A DNA stretch of 42,067 bases from a virus, in IMG/VR virus record IMGVR_UViG_3300025128_000101, positions 1 through 42,067 of that record; one strand, 5' to 3'. The notes beneath the pieces were generated by a model, which worked only from the letters and a program-made list of their open reading frames with translations, was not told the origin of the DNA and did not search any database. Position 1 is the stretch's first letter. Each line of letters opens with the position of its first letter. This document shows positions 1-8,619 of the stretch, one piece after another. Position numbers and translations under genes: made by a program.

Positions 1-2
1 TA

Positions 3-2630
3 CCAAACGGCGGGATTAGGATGATCGCAACTGACGGTGCTGGTTCAGGTGCTGCGGTTACTGATGTACTCGATGTACTAGGCGGTACAGGCAACGTAGG
101 GCTTGGTTCAGGTGCGTTTGGCACAGGGCTTACCACAGGCACAGATAATGTAGCTATAGGTGAGGCTGCTGGTGATGCGTTGACTACTGGGTCTGACAAC
201 ACGCTAGTCGGTGACAACGCGGGTGGCGCATTAACCACTGGGTCGAATAACGTAGCCATTGGGTCTGCTGCATTATCAACTGAAGATGGAGACTCAAAAT
301 CTGTTGCAGTAGGTGTATCAGCTCTTGCGACTCAAAACGTAGGGTCAGATTCCTTTAACACAGCAGTCGGATATGAGGCAGGAAAATCAGTAACAGCAGG
401 AGCCTCTAACACTTTAATTGGATCAGGGGCGGGAGACGCTATAACAACAGGAGGAAGCTCTGTAGCAGTTGGAACTGATGCGCTTACTGACGTTACAACT
501 GGAAATCGAAACACGGCTGTCGGTCAAGGATCGGGAGCAAATATCTCTACGGGCGATGACAACGTAGCTATTGGTAGAGCGGCATTATTTACAGCGACTA
601 CTGTAAGTGACTTGGTTGCGGTGGGTAAAAACGCGCTGTATGCAAACACTTCGGGGGTTCAAAACACCGCCGTGGGATATGAGGCGGGAGCAGCTAACAC
701 CACAGGACAGGATAATACTTTTGTAGGTTACATTGTCGGAGATGCAAACACGACGGCAAGTTATAACACCGCCGTGGGATCTCTTTCTTTTACGGCTAAT
801 ACGACAGGCGCGAAAAACACCGCACTTGGATATGCGGCTTTAATGTCTGCTACAACAGCTTCTTTTAATACGATGATCGGAGCTTTTGCTGGAGATGCTT
901 TAACTACAGGCGCACAAAATACTGGAGTTGGATTACAAGCATTAAGCAGTGCTGATGAATCAGATAACAACACGGCTGTCGGGTTTCAAGCTATGTTATC
1001 TATTACCACAGGTGCTGGAAATACAGCGGTGGGAACTAATGCTCTTGATGCAACTACTACCGCTTCAAACAACTCGGCTTTTGGCCTTTCGTCTCTAGGA
1101 GCCAACACAACAGGTTATAATAATGCAGCCTTCGGTAGACGTTCTGCGGTTAACAACACCACAGGAGCCAGCAATACTGCTATCGGAGTTGACTCTTTAT
1201 ACTCAAATACTACAGGCGGCAGCAATGTTGCCGTTGGCGTTGACGCTTTGTTTGATAATAATGCCAGCTATAATACGGCGGTGGGACATAGTTCTTTAGC
1301 AAATGTTACCACGGGAACATACAACGTAGGAGTCGGCTATCAAGCTGGAGATGCGTTAACTACTGCTAGTTATAATACGGCGGTTGGAGCTATTGCGCTT
1401 ACAGAGTCAACAACAGGTGGTTCTAATACGGCGTTCGGGTATCGAGCCTCTGCGCTAGTAAGCACTGGAGGAGCAAATACCTCTGTCGGGTTTGCTGCTT
1501 TAGAAGACTGCACTACTGGAAATTATAATGTTTGTATGGGGTATGAGGCTGGAGAAGCTATTACCACAGGATCAAACAATGTGGCAATTGGGTTTAGAGC
1601 ATTAGAAAGCACCACAGATGATGATGAAAGCACCGCAGTTGGTATGTATGCGTTAAATAATGCTACTGTTGGGGGTAACACGGCAGTTGGGTATTCGGCG
1701 GCTGGGGCTAACACCACGGCTACGAATAACACTGCTGTTGGATATAGGGCGCAAGAAGATGCTACTACTGGTGCTAACAATACCTCGGTGGGGCATTATG
1801 CAGGTCACTCAATAACGACTGCCGCTCAGTGTACATTTATGGGTTCTGTAGCAGGTAACGCAACGACAGCGACTACTGGTATTTATAATACTGGGTTTGG
1901 TTATGGCACATTAAACCCAGTCACTTCAGGAACTTACAATACTGCGACTGGTGGATTGAGTGGTCAAAGTATGACAACAGGCTCATTCAACACATCGTCT
2001 GGATATTATTCTGCTGGAGCGTTAACCACGGGCAGTTATAACACCTGTATTGGTGCTCTCGCTGGAGACATTATTAGTGGAGGTACTCACAATGTTTGCA
2101 TTGGAGCTGAAACAGGTTCTTCTACTAACAACCTTACCACGGGTACTGGAAACACCTTAGTAGGAAACTACGCACATCCTTCTGCTAGCGACATAACGTA
2201 TGAAGGTGTGTTTGGTTACAACATGACGGGAAGAGGCAGTGAAACTTTTGTATGTAGAGGTACACCTTATAACGGCGCAAACTCTTCTACATGGTCAACT
2301 ACCTCTGATATTCGTATTAAAAAGAACGTAATTCATGCAACTCTCGGATTAGATGCTTTAAATGAAGTTCAGGTTAGGCAGTTTGAATATCGAGAAAAAG
2401 AGGAAATGGAAATTGATGTAGAGGAAAAATACCCTACTGGAGAAGTTGTTACTGGGGTTATAGCTCAAGAAATAGAGAATGTCATCCCAGAAACAGTCAC
2501 CGTGAGAGATAACGGTTTGTTAACAGTAAAAACCGATGCTGTTCTTTGGACTGCTGTTAAGGCAATCCAAGAGTTGTCTGACAAGGTGGACGAGTTGACT
2601 GAAAAACTTAATAACTGCAATTGCGAATAG
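3..2630 (+). CDS. Tail fibre / receptor-binding protein with YadA-like repeats and C-terminal S74 chaperone (5' partial)
   Basis: Most of the protein is a long run of imperfect repeats of about 15-20 residues built on TTGxxNTAVGYxA. Such repeats form the left-handed beta-roll of YadA-like heads and many phage fibres. From about residue 760 it has a peptidase S74 intramolecular chaperone domain, with the Ser/Lys motif SDIRIKKN and a terminal coiled coil (QELSDKVDELTEKL). In this family the domain trimerises the fibre and then cleaves itself off. The first ATG is at 21, but the frame is open to the left edge with no stop and no good ribosome site before 21, and the upstream codons (PNGGIR) read naturally into the protein, so the gene is probably truncated. 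It likely binds the host surface. Related but decayed repeats occur on the minus strand at 21523-21935. Confidence 0.88.
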   Translation, partial: PNGGIRMIATDGAGSGAAVTDVLDVLGGTGNVGLGSGAFGTGLTTGTDNVAIGEAAGDALTTGSDNTLVGDNAGGALTTGSNNVAIGSAALSTEDGDSKSVAVGVSALATQNVGSDSFNTAVGYEAGKSVTAGASNTLIGSGAGDAITTGGSSVAVGTDALTDVTTGNRNTAVGQGSGANISTGDDNVAIGRAALFTATTVSDLVAVGKNALYANTSGVQNTAVGYEAGAANTTGQDNTFVGYIVGDANTTASYNTAVGSLSFTANTTGAKNTALGYAALMSATTASFNTMIGAFAGDALTTGAQNTGVGLQALSSADESDNNTAVGFQAMLSITTGAGNTAVGTNALDATTTASNNSAFGLSSLGANTTGYNNAAFGRRSAVNNTTGASNTAIGVDSLYSNTTGGSNVAVGVDALFDNNASYNTAVGHSSLANVTTGTYNVGVGYQAGDALTTASYNTAVGAIALTESTTGGSNTAFGYRASALVSTGGANTSVGFAALEDCTTGNYNVCMGYEAGEAITTGSNNVAIGFRALESTTDDDESTAVGMYALNNATVGGNTAVGYSAAGANTTATNNTAVGYRAQEDATTGANNTSVGHYAGHSITTAAQCTFMGSVAGNATTATTGIYNTGFGYGTLNPVTSGTYNTATGGLSGQSMTTGSFNTSSGYYSAGALTTGSYNTCIGALAGDIISGGTHNVCIGAETGSSTNNLTTGTGNTLVGNYAHPSASDITYEGVFGYNMTGRGSETFVCRGTPYNGANSSTWSTTSDIRIKKNVIHATLGLDALNEVQVRQFEYREKEEMEIDVEEKYPTGEVVTGVIAQEIENVIPETVTVRDNGLLTVKTDAVLWTAVKAIQELSDKVDELTEKLNNCNCE
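42..2170 (+). repeat. Tandem degenerate repeats encoding the fibre beta-roll
   Basis: About forty degenerate units of roughly 45-60 bases encode the TTG-N-AVG pattern. DNA identity between units is low but the protein pattern is strict: Thr-Thr-Gly, then Asn two or three residues later, then Ala/Val-Gly. The array could change length by recombination between units, which would alter fibre length and possibly host range. Confidence 0.7.
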
Positions 2631-2639
2631 GAGAATAAA

Positions 2640-2981
2640 ATGGCAGTAAAGAGAACACTAATACAAGCCGTTCCAGGAAACGAGGATGGTAAGGTAGTTC
2701 GTTGGAATCTTGAAATGAAATACGAGCAAGGCACTGAAGGCCAAGCGGATTACTACACAAATACTAAACGTGAATCAATTGAGGCTACTGAAACAAACGC
2801 AGACGGCTCAACTACTTCCAACTTTACCCCAAAAGCTGAAGGTGATTGGACTAAAAAAGAACTTGAAGATCTTTGCCCAATAGCTAAATGGGATGTGATA
2901 TTTGCAAGTCAGTATGATTCTGTAATTACTAACCCCGTTAAAAATCCAGAACCAAATAACGAGTTTGTGATACCTAGCTAA
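2640..2981 (+). CDS. Hypothetical protein downstream of tail fibre
   Basis: A 113-residue acidic soluble protein with no signal peptide or membrane segment. It starts 9 bases after the fibre stop, behind AGGAGAATAAA, and its last codon overlaps the start of the oxygenase gene, so all three are probably one transcript. The N-terminal half is rich in charged and polar residues, and the C-terminal part (DLCPIAKWDVIFA) looks folded. I do not recognise the family. The position suggests a fibre accessory or assembly protein, which is inference only. Confidence 0.7.
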   Translation: MAVKRTLIQAVPGNEDGKVVRWNLEMKYEQGTEGQADYYTNTKRESIEATETNADGSTTSNFTPKAEGDWTKKELEDLCPIAKWDVIFASQYDSVITNPVKNPEPNNEFVIPS

Positions 2982-3685
2982 TGGAGCCGCAACCCTATAC
3001 ATTTCATACGCTACCCGCAGTATTTATGATGGAAGCGCAACTGTCTGAAAAAATGGTAGGTACACTTAACGACTACCTAGACAAGCTAATGGTAGATGAA
3101 AGCCGAATAGATCACTCAGGTACTTTGGTAGGGCAAATAGGCCACGGGCAACAGCTTACAATGGATCATCTTTGTGAGGAGTTAAAAGATTTTAATTGGT
3201 TGATTCAAGGTTTGGCAATGGACTATGTAAAGCAGTTCTGCGCTCAGTCTGGTAATTCGCTAACAGGTAAAAGAGAGGTATTAACCGATGAGCTTTGGTC
3301 TGTTCATTCTTACGCTGGCGATTATAATCCCATACACGATCATGGTACTAAAACTATTATGGGAGTCTCCTGCACCACATGGACAAAAGTACCACAACAG
3401 ATCTTAGATCAGCCTGCGTCAGGAAGCCCAGAATACAGCCTGTATAACGCATCTGGTAATGCAGACGGTTGCCTTGCGTTTAGTTATGGCCGAAACAGTT
3501 TATTAGATACGGAGCGTTTAGCTCCCCCGCAAAGTTTTGTAATTAAGCCAGAAGTCGGAAAGTTTTTGATGTTTCCTAGCTGGCTAACACACATGGTTTA
3601 CCCCTTCGAGGGTGATGGAGAACGGCGCACTGTCGCTGCAAATTTAAACGTATGGAAGGTAGAGGAAGATGGAACAAGACACTAA
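2981..3685 (+). CDS. 2OG-Fe(II) oxygenase family protein
   Basis: The 234-residue protein matches the putative 2OG-Fe(II) oxygenase type common in marine phages. NPIHDHGTKT (His119, Asp120, His121) supplies the proximal metal ligands. FPSWLTHMV (His204) supplies the distal His. Arg215/Arg216 after GDGE are placed to bind the 2-oxoglutarate carboxylate. Members hydroxylate protein, nucleotide or small-molecule substrates; nothing here shows which. It lies in the fibre operon, overlapping the previous gene by one base and the next by 17. Hydroxylation of a virion protein is one possibility. Confidence 0.82.
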   Translation: MEPQPYTFHTLPAVFMMEAQLSEKMVGTLNDYLDKLMVDESRIDHSGTLVGQIGHGQQLTMDHLCEELKDFNWLIQGLAMDYVKQFCAQSGNSLTGKREVLTDELWSVHSYAGDYNPIHDHGTKTIMGVSCTTWTKVPQQILDQPASGSPEYSLYNASGNADGCLAFSYGRNSLLDTERLAPPQSFVIKPEVGKFLMFPSWLTHMVYPFEGDGERRTVAANLNVWKVEEDGTRH

Positions 3686-3914
3686 AGAAGATACAGTTAC
3701 AGTTACGGCCCCAGAAGAGGTTGTTGAAGAATCTGAGGTTGTTGAGCTTCCTCCGAATATTGAACAGCTTAATTCTAGGCTAAACGATTTAAGAGAAGAG
3801 GTCGCTCAAATTAGCCAAGTAATTAATTCTAATCAAAAAGAATTAGATACTCGTATGGCGGCATTTAACTGGTATTCGCAGCAACTAGAAGCGGCTACTG
3901 CGGAAGATCAGTAA
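3669..3914 (+). CDS. Small acidic coiled-coil protein
   Basis: An 81-residue protein with a Glu/Val-rich N-terminus and a coiled coil over about residues 28-75 (EQLNSRLNDLREEVAQ). It has no membrane segment. It begins inside the 3' end of the oxygenase gene and its stop overlaps the next start, so translation is probably coupled. Function unknown. Small coiled-coil proteins here could be structural or part of membrane-protein assembly. Confidence 0.65.
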   Translation: MEQDTKEDTVTVTAPEEVVEESEVVELPPNIEQLNSRLNDLREEVAQISQVINSNQKELDTRMAAFNWYSQQLEAATAEDQ

Positions 3915-4168
3915 TGGAAGCTATTACAGAGATTATTACTGTTGTAACCTCTATCGTTTGTGTTGCAAGTATTGTATGCAGTTTAACCGAAACTCCAAAG
4001 GACGACGCTCTGATCGGAAGGCTGTACAAGATACTAGAAATCGCAGCTCTAAATATAGGCAAAGCGAAACAAACCAATGCGGATGTAAAGCCAATCGAAG
4101 TCAACGAAGTAAAACCAACATCGAAAAAGAACAGTGCCAGCAAGAAAAAGACAGGAAAAAACAAGTAA
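3914..4168 (+). CDS. Small membrane protein with basic tail
   Basis: An 84-residue protein. Residues about 3-24 (ITEIITVVTSIVCVASIVC) form one hydrophobic helix. A conserved-looking block TPKDDALIGRLYKILEIAALNIGKAKQ follows (seen in pieces around residues 27-53), then a Lys/Ser-rich tail. I recall similar short proteins of unknown function in other tailed phages. The one membrane helix and the position before another membrane protein would fit a holin-like or lysis accessory role, but this is not demonstrated. Confidence 0.65.
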   Translation: MEAITEIITVVTSIVCVASIVCSLTETPKDDALIGRLYKILEIAALNIGKAKQTNADVKPIEVNEVKPTSKKNSASKKKTGKNK

Positions 4169-4397
4169 AACTGTTAAGTCAACCACACCTACAGCACTGG
4201 CTTTAGAGGCGCTAGAGCGTATTGCGCAGCACGAAAAAGAGTGTGGTGAGCGTTGGGCAGAGTGTACTATTGAGCTGCGTGAGTTAAAAAACGCAAGTAA
4301 GGCCCATGCTGCTCGTTGGGAAAGATTGGCATGGTTGGTAATAGGAACAGTTATCACTACCGCTCTTGCGGGGTGGGTAACAATGATACTGAAGTGA
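4134..4397 (+). CDS. Putative XhlA/holin-like membrane protein
   Basis: An 87-residue protein with a basic N-terminus, an amphipathic helix (about residues 22-58) and one C-terminal membrane helix (about 66-85, LAWLVIGTVITTALAGWV). This layout matches XhlA-type haemolysin/holin accessory proteins. The start is a GTG that overlaps the end of the previous gene by 35 bases. Function as a holin or holin partner is inferred from topology and from the endolysin two genes downstream. Confidence 0.6.
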   Translation: MPARKRQEKTSKTVKSTTPTALALEALERIAQHEKECGERWAECTIELRELKNASKAHAARWERLAWLVIGTVITTALAGWVTMILK

Positions 4398-4400
4398 TAT

Positions 4401-6290
4401 ATGCCATTACAAAAATTCTTATTCAATCCAGGGATCGACAAAGAAGGAACTTCTTATACAGCTGAGGGAGGCTGGTTTGACGGGAATTTAATTCGATTTC
4501 GTAAAGGATTACCTGAAAAAATAGGTGGGTGGGCAAAAAACACCCTTAACACTTATAAAGGAACGGGGCGTAGGCTCCATGCGTGGGTTAATCTTCAAGG
4601 CACTAAATTCTTAGGTCTTGGCACCCGTCTAAAACTTTATATTCAAGAAGGGGATGTTTTTAATGACGTAACCCCTCTTCGTTTAACTACCAGTGCTGGG
4701 GATGTCACTTTTTCTGCCACTAATGGTTCTTCTACTATTACAGCAACAGACACAAACCACGGAGCTGTGGCAGGGGATTTTGTTACTTTTAGTGGAGCAG
4801 CCACTCTAGGCGGCTTAGTTACCGCCGCTGTTCTTAATCAGGAATATGAAGTTCTTGCGGTTACTTCGGCTAACGCCTACACCTTCACGGCTAAGGATAC
4901 TTCGGGAGACACCGTTACTGCTAATGCCAGCGATAGTGGCAACGGGGGAGGTAGTGTTGTTGGTGCGTATCAAATTAATATTGGATTAGATGTTTATGTG
5001 TCTGGTTCTGGTTGGGGTTCCGGTACTTGGGGCAGCGGTACGTTTGGCTCAGTTAGCGCATTAAGTGCATCTAGTCAACTACGCCTGTGGTCTATTGATA
5101 ACTTTGGCGAGGATATGTTAGCTTGTGTTAGAGCGGGGGGAATCTTCTTCTGGGATAACTCAGACACAGTTTCTGTAAGAGCTAAAGCATTAGAAGACTT
5201 AACCAGTGTTAATTTACCGCCAACTGTAGGGTTACAGGTACTTGTTTCAGATATAGATCGTCATGCGCTTGTTTTAGGAGCTGATCCTATTGATTCAGCA
5301 GGAGTTGCACGGACAAGTAATGTAGATCCTTTATTAGTTGCTTGGTGTGACCAAGAAAACATTTTAGAGTGGGAGCCAAAAAGCACTAACACGGCGGGTT
5401 CTTTGCGACTATCTTCGGGGTCTCAGATTATAGGGGGCTTAAGAGCGCGTCAAGAAGTTTTAATTTGGACGGATACTTCGTTATACAGCCTCCAGTTTAT
5501 TGGTCCTCCGTTAACCTTCGGAATGAACCTAATCAACGAAGGGGTTGGCTTAATTGCTCCTGGAGCCGCTATTAACTCCCCTGCAGGGGTGTTTTGGATG
5601 GATCGTAAAGGCTTTTATGTCTATAACGGGTCCGTACAAAGTATTCCTTGTTCGGTACACAGCTATGTGTTTGATGACATTAACGAGTCTCAAAACTTCC
5701 AGTTTTTTGCTTTCTTAAACAGACAGTTTAATGAAGTAGGTTGGTTCTATAGTTCTAGTGATGTTGACATTCCTGACCGCTATGTGACGTTTAATTATGT
5801 AGATAATGTTTGGGCAATAGGTCAATTATCAAGAACCGCATGGCTTGATGAAGGGATTGAAAATAACCCACGTGCCGCAGGGTCTGCTAGTAGTAGCAAT
5901 TATATCTATGACCATGAGTTAGGTAACGATGCTGACGGTTCGCCGATGACTGATGTTTATATTGAGTCTGGGGACTTTGATATTGGCGAAGGGGAGGACT
6001 TCCAATTTATACGCCGTATGATCCCAGACGTTAGATTTACGGGGACAGCGGGTACGGGTCAGCAGATTAATACAGTTTTAAAGACCCGTAATTATCCTGG
6101 TGATTCTTTAGCAACAGACAGTACAAGTGTTCTTACTGCTTCAACAACTAAGGTTGATTTACGAGCTAGAGCACGACAAGCAGTAGTGCGTTTTGAATCA
6201 GATGATGATGCAAGTACAGAAACACAATTAGGAGTAGGCTTTAGGGTCGGTGGCACCCGTTTAGATATTAGACCAAACGGAAGACGATGA
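4401..6290 (+). CDS. P22 gp10-like packaged DNA stabilisation / head-tail protein
   Basis: A 629-residue protein. It resembles the large proteins annotated as P22 Gp10-like DNA-stabilising proteins in marine podoviruses: the opening FNPGIDKEGTSYTAEGGWFDGNLIRFRKG, beta-rich blade-like repeats in the middle, FWMDRKGFYVYNG around residue 400, and a C-terminal DFDIGEGEDFQFIRRMIPD block. In P22, gp10 plugs the portal channel after packaging and connects to the tail needle. A Gly/Ser-rich insertion near residues 185-215 is probably a flexible loop. Assignment is by overall likeness, so a tail-hub role remains possible. Confidence 0.6.
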   Translation: MPLQKFLFNPGIDKEGTSYTAEGGWFDGNLIRFRKGLPEKIGGWAKNTLNTYKGTGRRLHAWVNLQGTKFLGLGTRLKLYIQEGDVFNDVTPLRLTTSAGDVTFSATNGSSTITATDTNHGAVAGDFVTFSGAATLGGLVTAAVLNQEYEVLAVTSANAYTFTAKDTSGDTVTANASDSGNGGGSVVGAYQINIGLDVYVSGSGWGSGTWGSGTFGSVSALSASSQLRLWSIDNFGEDMLACVRAGGIFFWDNSDTVSVRAKALEDLTSVNLPPTVGLQVLVSDIDRHALVLGADPIDSAGVARTSNVDPLLVAWCDQENILEWEPKSTNTAGSLRLSSGSQIIGGLRARQEVLIWTDTSLYSLQFIGPPLTFGMNLINEGVGLIAPGAAINSPAGVFWMDRKGFYVYNGSVQSIPCSVHSYVFDDINESQNFQFFAFLNRQFNEVGWFYSSSDVDIPDRYVTFNYVDNVWAIGQLSRTAWLDEGIENNPRAAGSASSSNYIYDHELGNDADGSPMTDVYIESGDFDIGEGEDFQFIRRMIPDVRFTGTAGTGQQINTVLKTRNYPGDSLATDSTSVLTASTTKVDLRARARQAVVRFESDDDASTETQLGVGFRVGGTRLDIRPNGRR

Positions 6291-6625
6291 GTAGACTGCT
6301 ACAAGGCCGTTTACCTTTAATTTCACCATATCGACAGCAGTTTGTTGATGCGAATACGTTTAACAGATTTGTTCGAATATTAGAACTTAGTTTAGACGCG
6401 GTTGATTTTGATGCAACACCTCAGTACACAAACGAGGAACTAGACGAACTTAAGTTTCCAGCTGGGGATGTGATCTGGAATACAACTGAAGAAGTTCTTC
6501 AAGTTTGGTTAGGAGATAGGTGGGAGCATATCTCTACCCCAGAAACATCTGGGTTAAGTGCAACTGCCACGTTAGGTACAGTACAGGTGATTGCAAGTGG
6601 TAATATAACCGTGGAGGTTGGTTAA
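6287..6625 (+). CDS. Hypothetical virion-associated protein
   Basis: A 112-residue protein overlapping the gp10-like gene by 4 bases (ATGA) and the endolysin by 1 base. The N-terminal half is helical (FNRFVRILELSLDAVDF). The C-terminal half contains GDVIWNTTEEVLQVWLGDRWEHIS, a beta pattern seen in small phage fibre or tail accessory modules. I do not recognise the family. Tight coupling to the gp10-like gene suggests a structural partner. Confidence 0.65.
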   Translation: MSRLLQGRLPLISPYRQQFVDANTFNRFVRILELSLDAVDFDATPQYTNEELDELKFPAGDVIWNTTEEVLQVWLGDRWEHISTPETSGLSATATLGTVQVIASGNITVEVG

Positions 6626-7080
6626 TGAGTGAGAAACTAACTGAGCATTTTACATTAGCAGAGTGTTGTCGTAGTGAGACCGCACAACGCCAAGGTATAG
6701 ATAATACCGCTACGGGGGAGGAACTAGAGAACTTAAAGCGCGTACTGGAGAACGTAATAGAACCCGTTAGGGTGCATTTCGGAGTACCTTTTACGCTTAA
6801 TAGCGGATACCGTTGCTTAGAGCTAAATACCGCTATAGGCTCTAACCCAAATAGTCAGCATTGTAAAGGGCAAGCGATAGACTTTGAGATTCCAGGAGTA
6901 GACAATGATAAAGTTGCTCGTTGGGTAAAAGAAAACATTGACCATGACCAGTTAATACTAGAGTTTTATGACGGGGTAGATCCTAACAGCGGCTGGATCC
7001 ATGTTTCATATGTTTCTTCAGAAGAGAACCGAAACCAAGCCTTAGTTTATCATGGTAAGCAATACACGCCATTTGAATGA
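6625..7080 (+). CDS. Endolysin, M15-family peptidase (D-Ala-D-Ala carboxypeptidase type)
   Basis: The 151-residue protein matches the Peptidase M15_3 type used as phage endolysin. Metal ligands visible are His79 and Asp86 in SQHCKGQAIDFEI and His126 in WIHVSY. Glu113 in LILEFY is a likely catalytic base. LNSGYRCLELN is the usual upstream helix. No signal peptide is present, so release needs a holin. It should cleave peptidoglycan stem peptides or cross-links. It is one complete domain with no cell-wall-binding module, as is common for Gram-negative hosts. Confidence 0.85.
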   Translation: MSEKLTEHFTLAECCRSETAQRQGIDNTATGEELENLKRVLENVIEPVRVHFGVPFTLNSGYRCLELNTAIGSNPNSQHCKGQAIDFEIPGVDNDKVARWVKENIDHDQLILEFYDGVDPNSGWIHVSYVSSEENRNQALVYHGKQYTPFE

Positions 7081-7304
7081 AAGGTGCCGTCCTAGCTTTT
7101 ATGCTGATCACAGTTATAGAAGGTAATGTTGTTGATGGCGCACAACAAATGTTATTTAGGGACATTCATCGTTGTCAACAGTTCGCCTATTGGATTGAAC
7201 ATAACTGTAGAGATTCCCGTTGTAGAGGGGGAATTAAACAACAAAATATCACAGCTTATTGTAAGCCCGTGATGACTGGAGCGAACCAAAAATTCTGGGA
7301 TTAA
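7077..7304 (+). CDS. Small cysteine-containing protein with possible signal/anchor
   Basis: A 75-residue protein. The first 17 residues (MKGAVLAFMLITVIEG) are hydrophobic, like a short signal or anchor. The remainder has four Cys residues and several His (CQQFAYWIEHNC, RDSRCRGG, AYCKP), fitting an exported disulphide or metal-binding protein. It overlaps the endolysin stop by 4 bases and sits in the lysis cassette. Function unknown. Confidence 0.6.
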   Translation: MKGAVLAFMLITVIEGNVVDGAQQMLFRDIHRCQQFAYWIEHNCRDSRCRGGIKQQNITAYCKPVMTGANQKFWD

Positions 7305-7305
7305 T

Positions 7306-7629
7306 ATGAGCGCAAAGAAACTTGAACCAAAATCTCGCTACGCAGAGTACGATACTGATGGAGACGGGATAGTAAGCGATGAAGAACTCGCAAGACATCA
7401 AGAAATGCTCCAGTTGGAGTTACAGGAAGAAAAAGCAGATAGCCAACGGAAAATGGCATGGGTGGCCATGGTTAGCATGTGTGTATTTGCTCTGCTTCCT
7501 CTTGTTCCTTTCGTCCCTGCTGATCGGCTCTCCACTTTAGCTTCGCTGAGCGATATGCTATTTCTTTCTCAAGCCAGTGTTGTAGGACTGTATTTTGGTG
7601 CTACGGCTTATATGTCTCGCAAACCATAG
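7306..7629 (+). CDS. EF-hand membrane protein, holin-like
   Basis: A 107-residue protein. Residues 16-27 form a canonical EF-hand loop (DTDGDGIVSDEE), with acidic or polar side chains at positions 1, 3, 5 and 12 and Gly at 6. A charged helix follows (about 28-47). Two hydrophobic segments come next (about 49-70 and 80-101), ending in a short basic tail. The topology is that of a two-helix membrane protein with a cytoplasmic Ca2+-binding head. Placed between endolysin and spanins it is a good holin candidate, but lysis function is inferred. Confidence 0.7.
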   Translation: MSAKKLEPKSRYAEYDTDGDGIVSDEELARHQEMLQLELQEEKADSQRKMAWVAMVSMCVFALLPLVPFVPADRLSTLASLSDMLFLSQASVVGLYFGATAYMSRKP

Positions 7630-7643
7630 TTGGGAGGTGAGTC

Positions 7644-8108
7644 ATAATTATCGAAAGCGTGGCTGCTGCCGCTGCAATCTTAAACCAGATTGGCAAGCTA
7701 ATAGAGACTGCCGGTGAAGCTCAGGGCGGGGCGCAACGGGTTATGTCTGCAATCCTTGATTTTGGTCAGGGGTTAGATGATCTTGAAAAGAACGAAAGAG
7801 AGAAGTTTGTTAATGTCAGCCACAGTGATCTTTTAAAAATATCTATGATGCGTAGACAACAGGAAAGATATGAAAAGGATCTCGAGGATATGCTAATTGT
7901 GGTAGATCCTCAGTTGCATACGCAGTATAGACAAGCCAAGGCTGACCAAGCGGCAAAACGCAAACGGCACATGGAAATGCTGGCCCAGCAGAAAAAACAA
8001 CGGGCAGAGTTAGTCCAACGTATTATATTGATAACAGTGATTGTAATTACCGGTTTAGTTGCTGCTGGAATTGTAGTTGGCCTAGCTATATTAATGTTTA
8101 AGGCTTAG
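7644..8108 (+). CDS. Membrane-anchored coiled-coil protein (rare start codon likely)
   Basis: The protein has an Ala-rich N-terminal helix, a long charged helix in the middle, and a strongly hydrophobic C-terminal membrane segment (IILITVIVITGLVAAGIVVG). The first standard start is a GTG at 7659, but the only good ribosome site, GGGAGGTGA at 7632-7640, lies 18 bases before it. ATA at 7644 or ATT at 7647 sits 3-6 bases after this site and adds only a few residues (IIESV). I place the start at 7644 with doubt. A tail-anchored lysis or virion accessory role is possible. Confidence 0.65.
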   Translation: MIIESVAAAAAILNQIGKLIETAGEAQGGAQRVMSAILDFGQGLDDLEKNEREKFVNVSHSDLLKISMMRRQQERYEKDLEDMLIVVDPQLHTQYRQAKADQAAKRKRHMEMLAQQKKQRAELVQRIILITVIVITGLVAAGIVVGLAILMFKA

Positions 8109-8116
8109 GAGAAGTT

Positions 8117-8323
8117 ATGGACGTAGGAGCGACAAATCCTGCCAACCAAATAGCGTGGAGGCAGGTAGCCGAACAGAAGTACCAGCGGTTAATGGATGAT
8201 CTTCAGGTTGAAGAACGTAAGCAAAGAGTGGAGCAATTAAATACTACACTGTATGTAGCTAAAAATAATAAGATACAGCTTCAGTCGGGAAAAGCTCCGA
8301 CAAACATTAATTTTTTGGTGTAA
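8117..8323 (+). CDS. Small helical protein
   Basis: A 68-residue polar protein, helical and coiled-coil-like over residues 12-50 (QVAEQKYQRLMDDLQVEERK). No membrane segment or known motif. It follows GGAGAAGTT and is two bases upstream of the next gene. Function unknown. Confidence 0.6.
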   Translation: MDVGATNPANQIAWRQVAEQKYQRLMDDLQVEERKQRVEQLNTTLYVAKNNKIQLQSGKAPTNINFLV

Positions 8324-8325
8324 GT

Positions 8326-8616
8326 ATGCCTCCTAAAAAAGATCCAAGATTGTCGAGAGCGGGGGTGTCTGGTTTTAACAAGCCTAAACGAACACCTAAG
8401 CATCCTAAGAAATCTCATGTTGTTGTGGCGAAAGAAGGGGATAAGATTAAAACCATTCGTTTTGGACAGCAGGGTGTAAAAACTGCGGGTAAACCGAAGA
8501 AAGGTGAGTCAGAAAAACAAAAGGCGCGTCGTAAGAGTTTCAAGGCTCGTCATGGAAAGAATATCGCAAAAGGAAAAATGTCAGCGGCTTATTGGGCCGA
8601 TAAGGTGAAATGGTAG
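8326..8616 (+). CDS. Conserved highly basic phage protein
   Basis: A 96-residue protein, about one third Lys/Arg, opening with PPKKDPRLSRAGVSGFNKPK and ending with KMSAAYWADKVKW. I recall this pattern from many tailed phages as a conserved protein of unknown function. The charge suggests nucleic-acid binding, for example with packaged DNA. It is followed after 3 bases by another tiny basic protein. Confidence 0.7.
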   Translation: MPPKKDPRLSRAGVSGFNKPKRTPKHPKKSHVVVAKEGDKIKTIRFGQQGVKTAGKPKKGESEKQKARRKSFKARHGKNIAKGKMSAAYWADKVKW

Positions 8617-8619
8617 CGT

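Noticed and set aside
332-2734. Several minus-strand open frames (332-514, 761-973, 1523-1780, 2465-2734) inside the fibre gene
   Set aside because: They are complements of the repeat-rich fibre, with repeated Ala/Pro/Val patterns and no ribosome sites.
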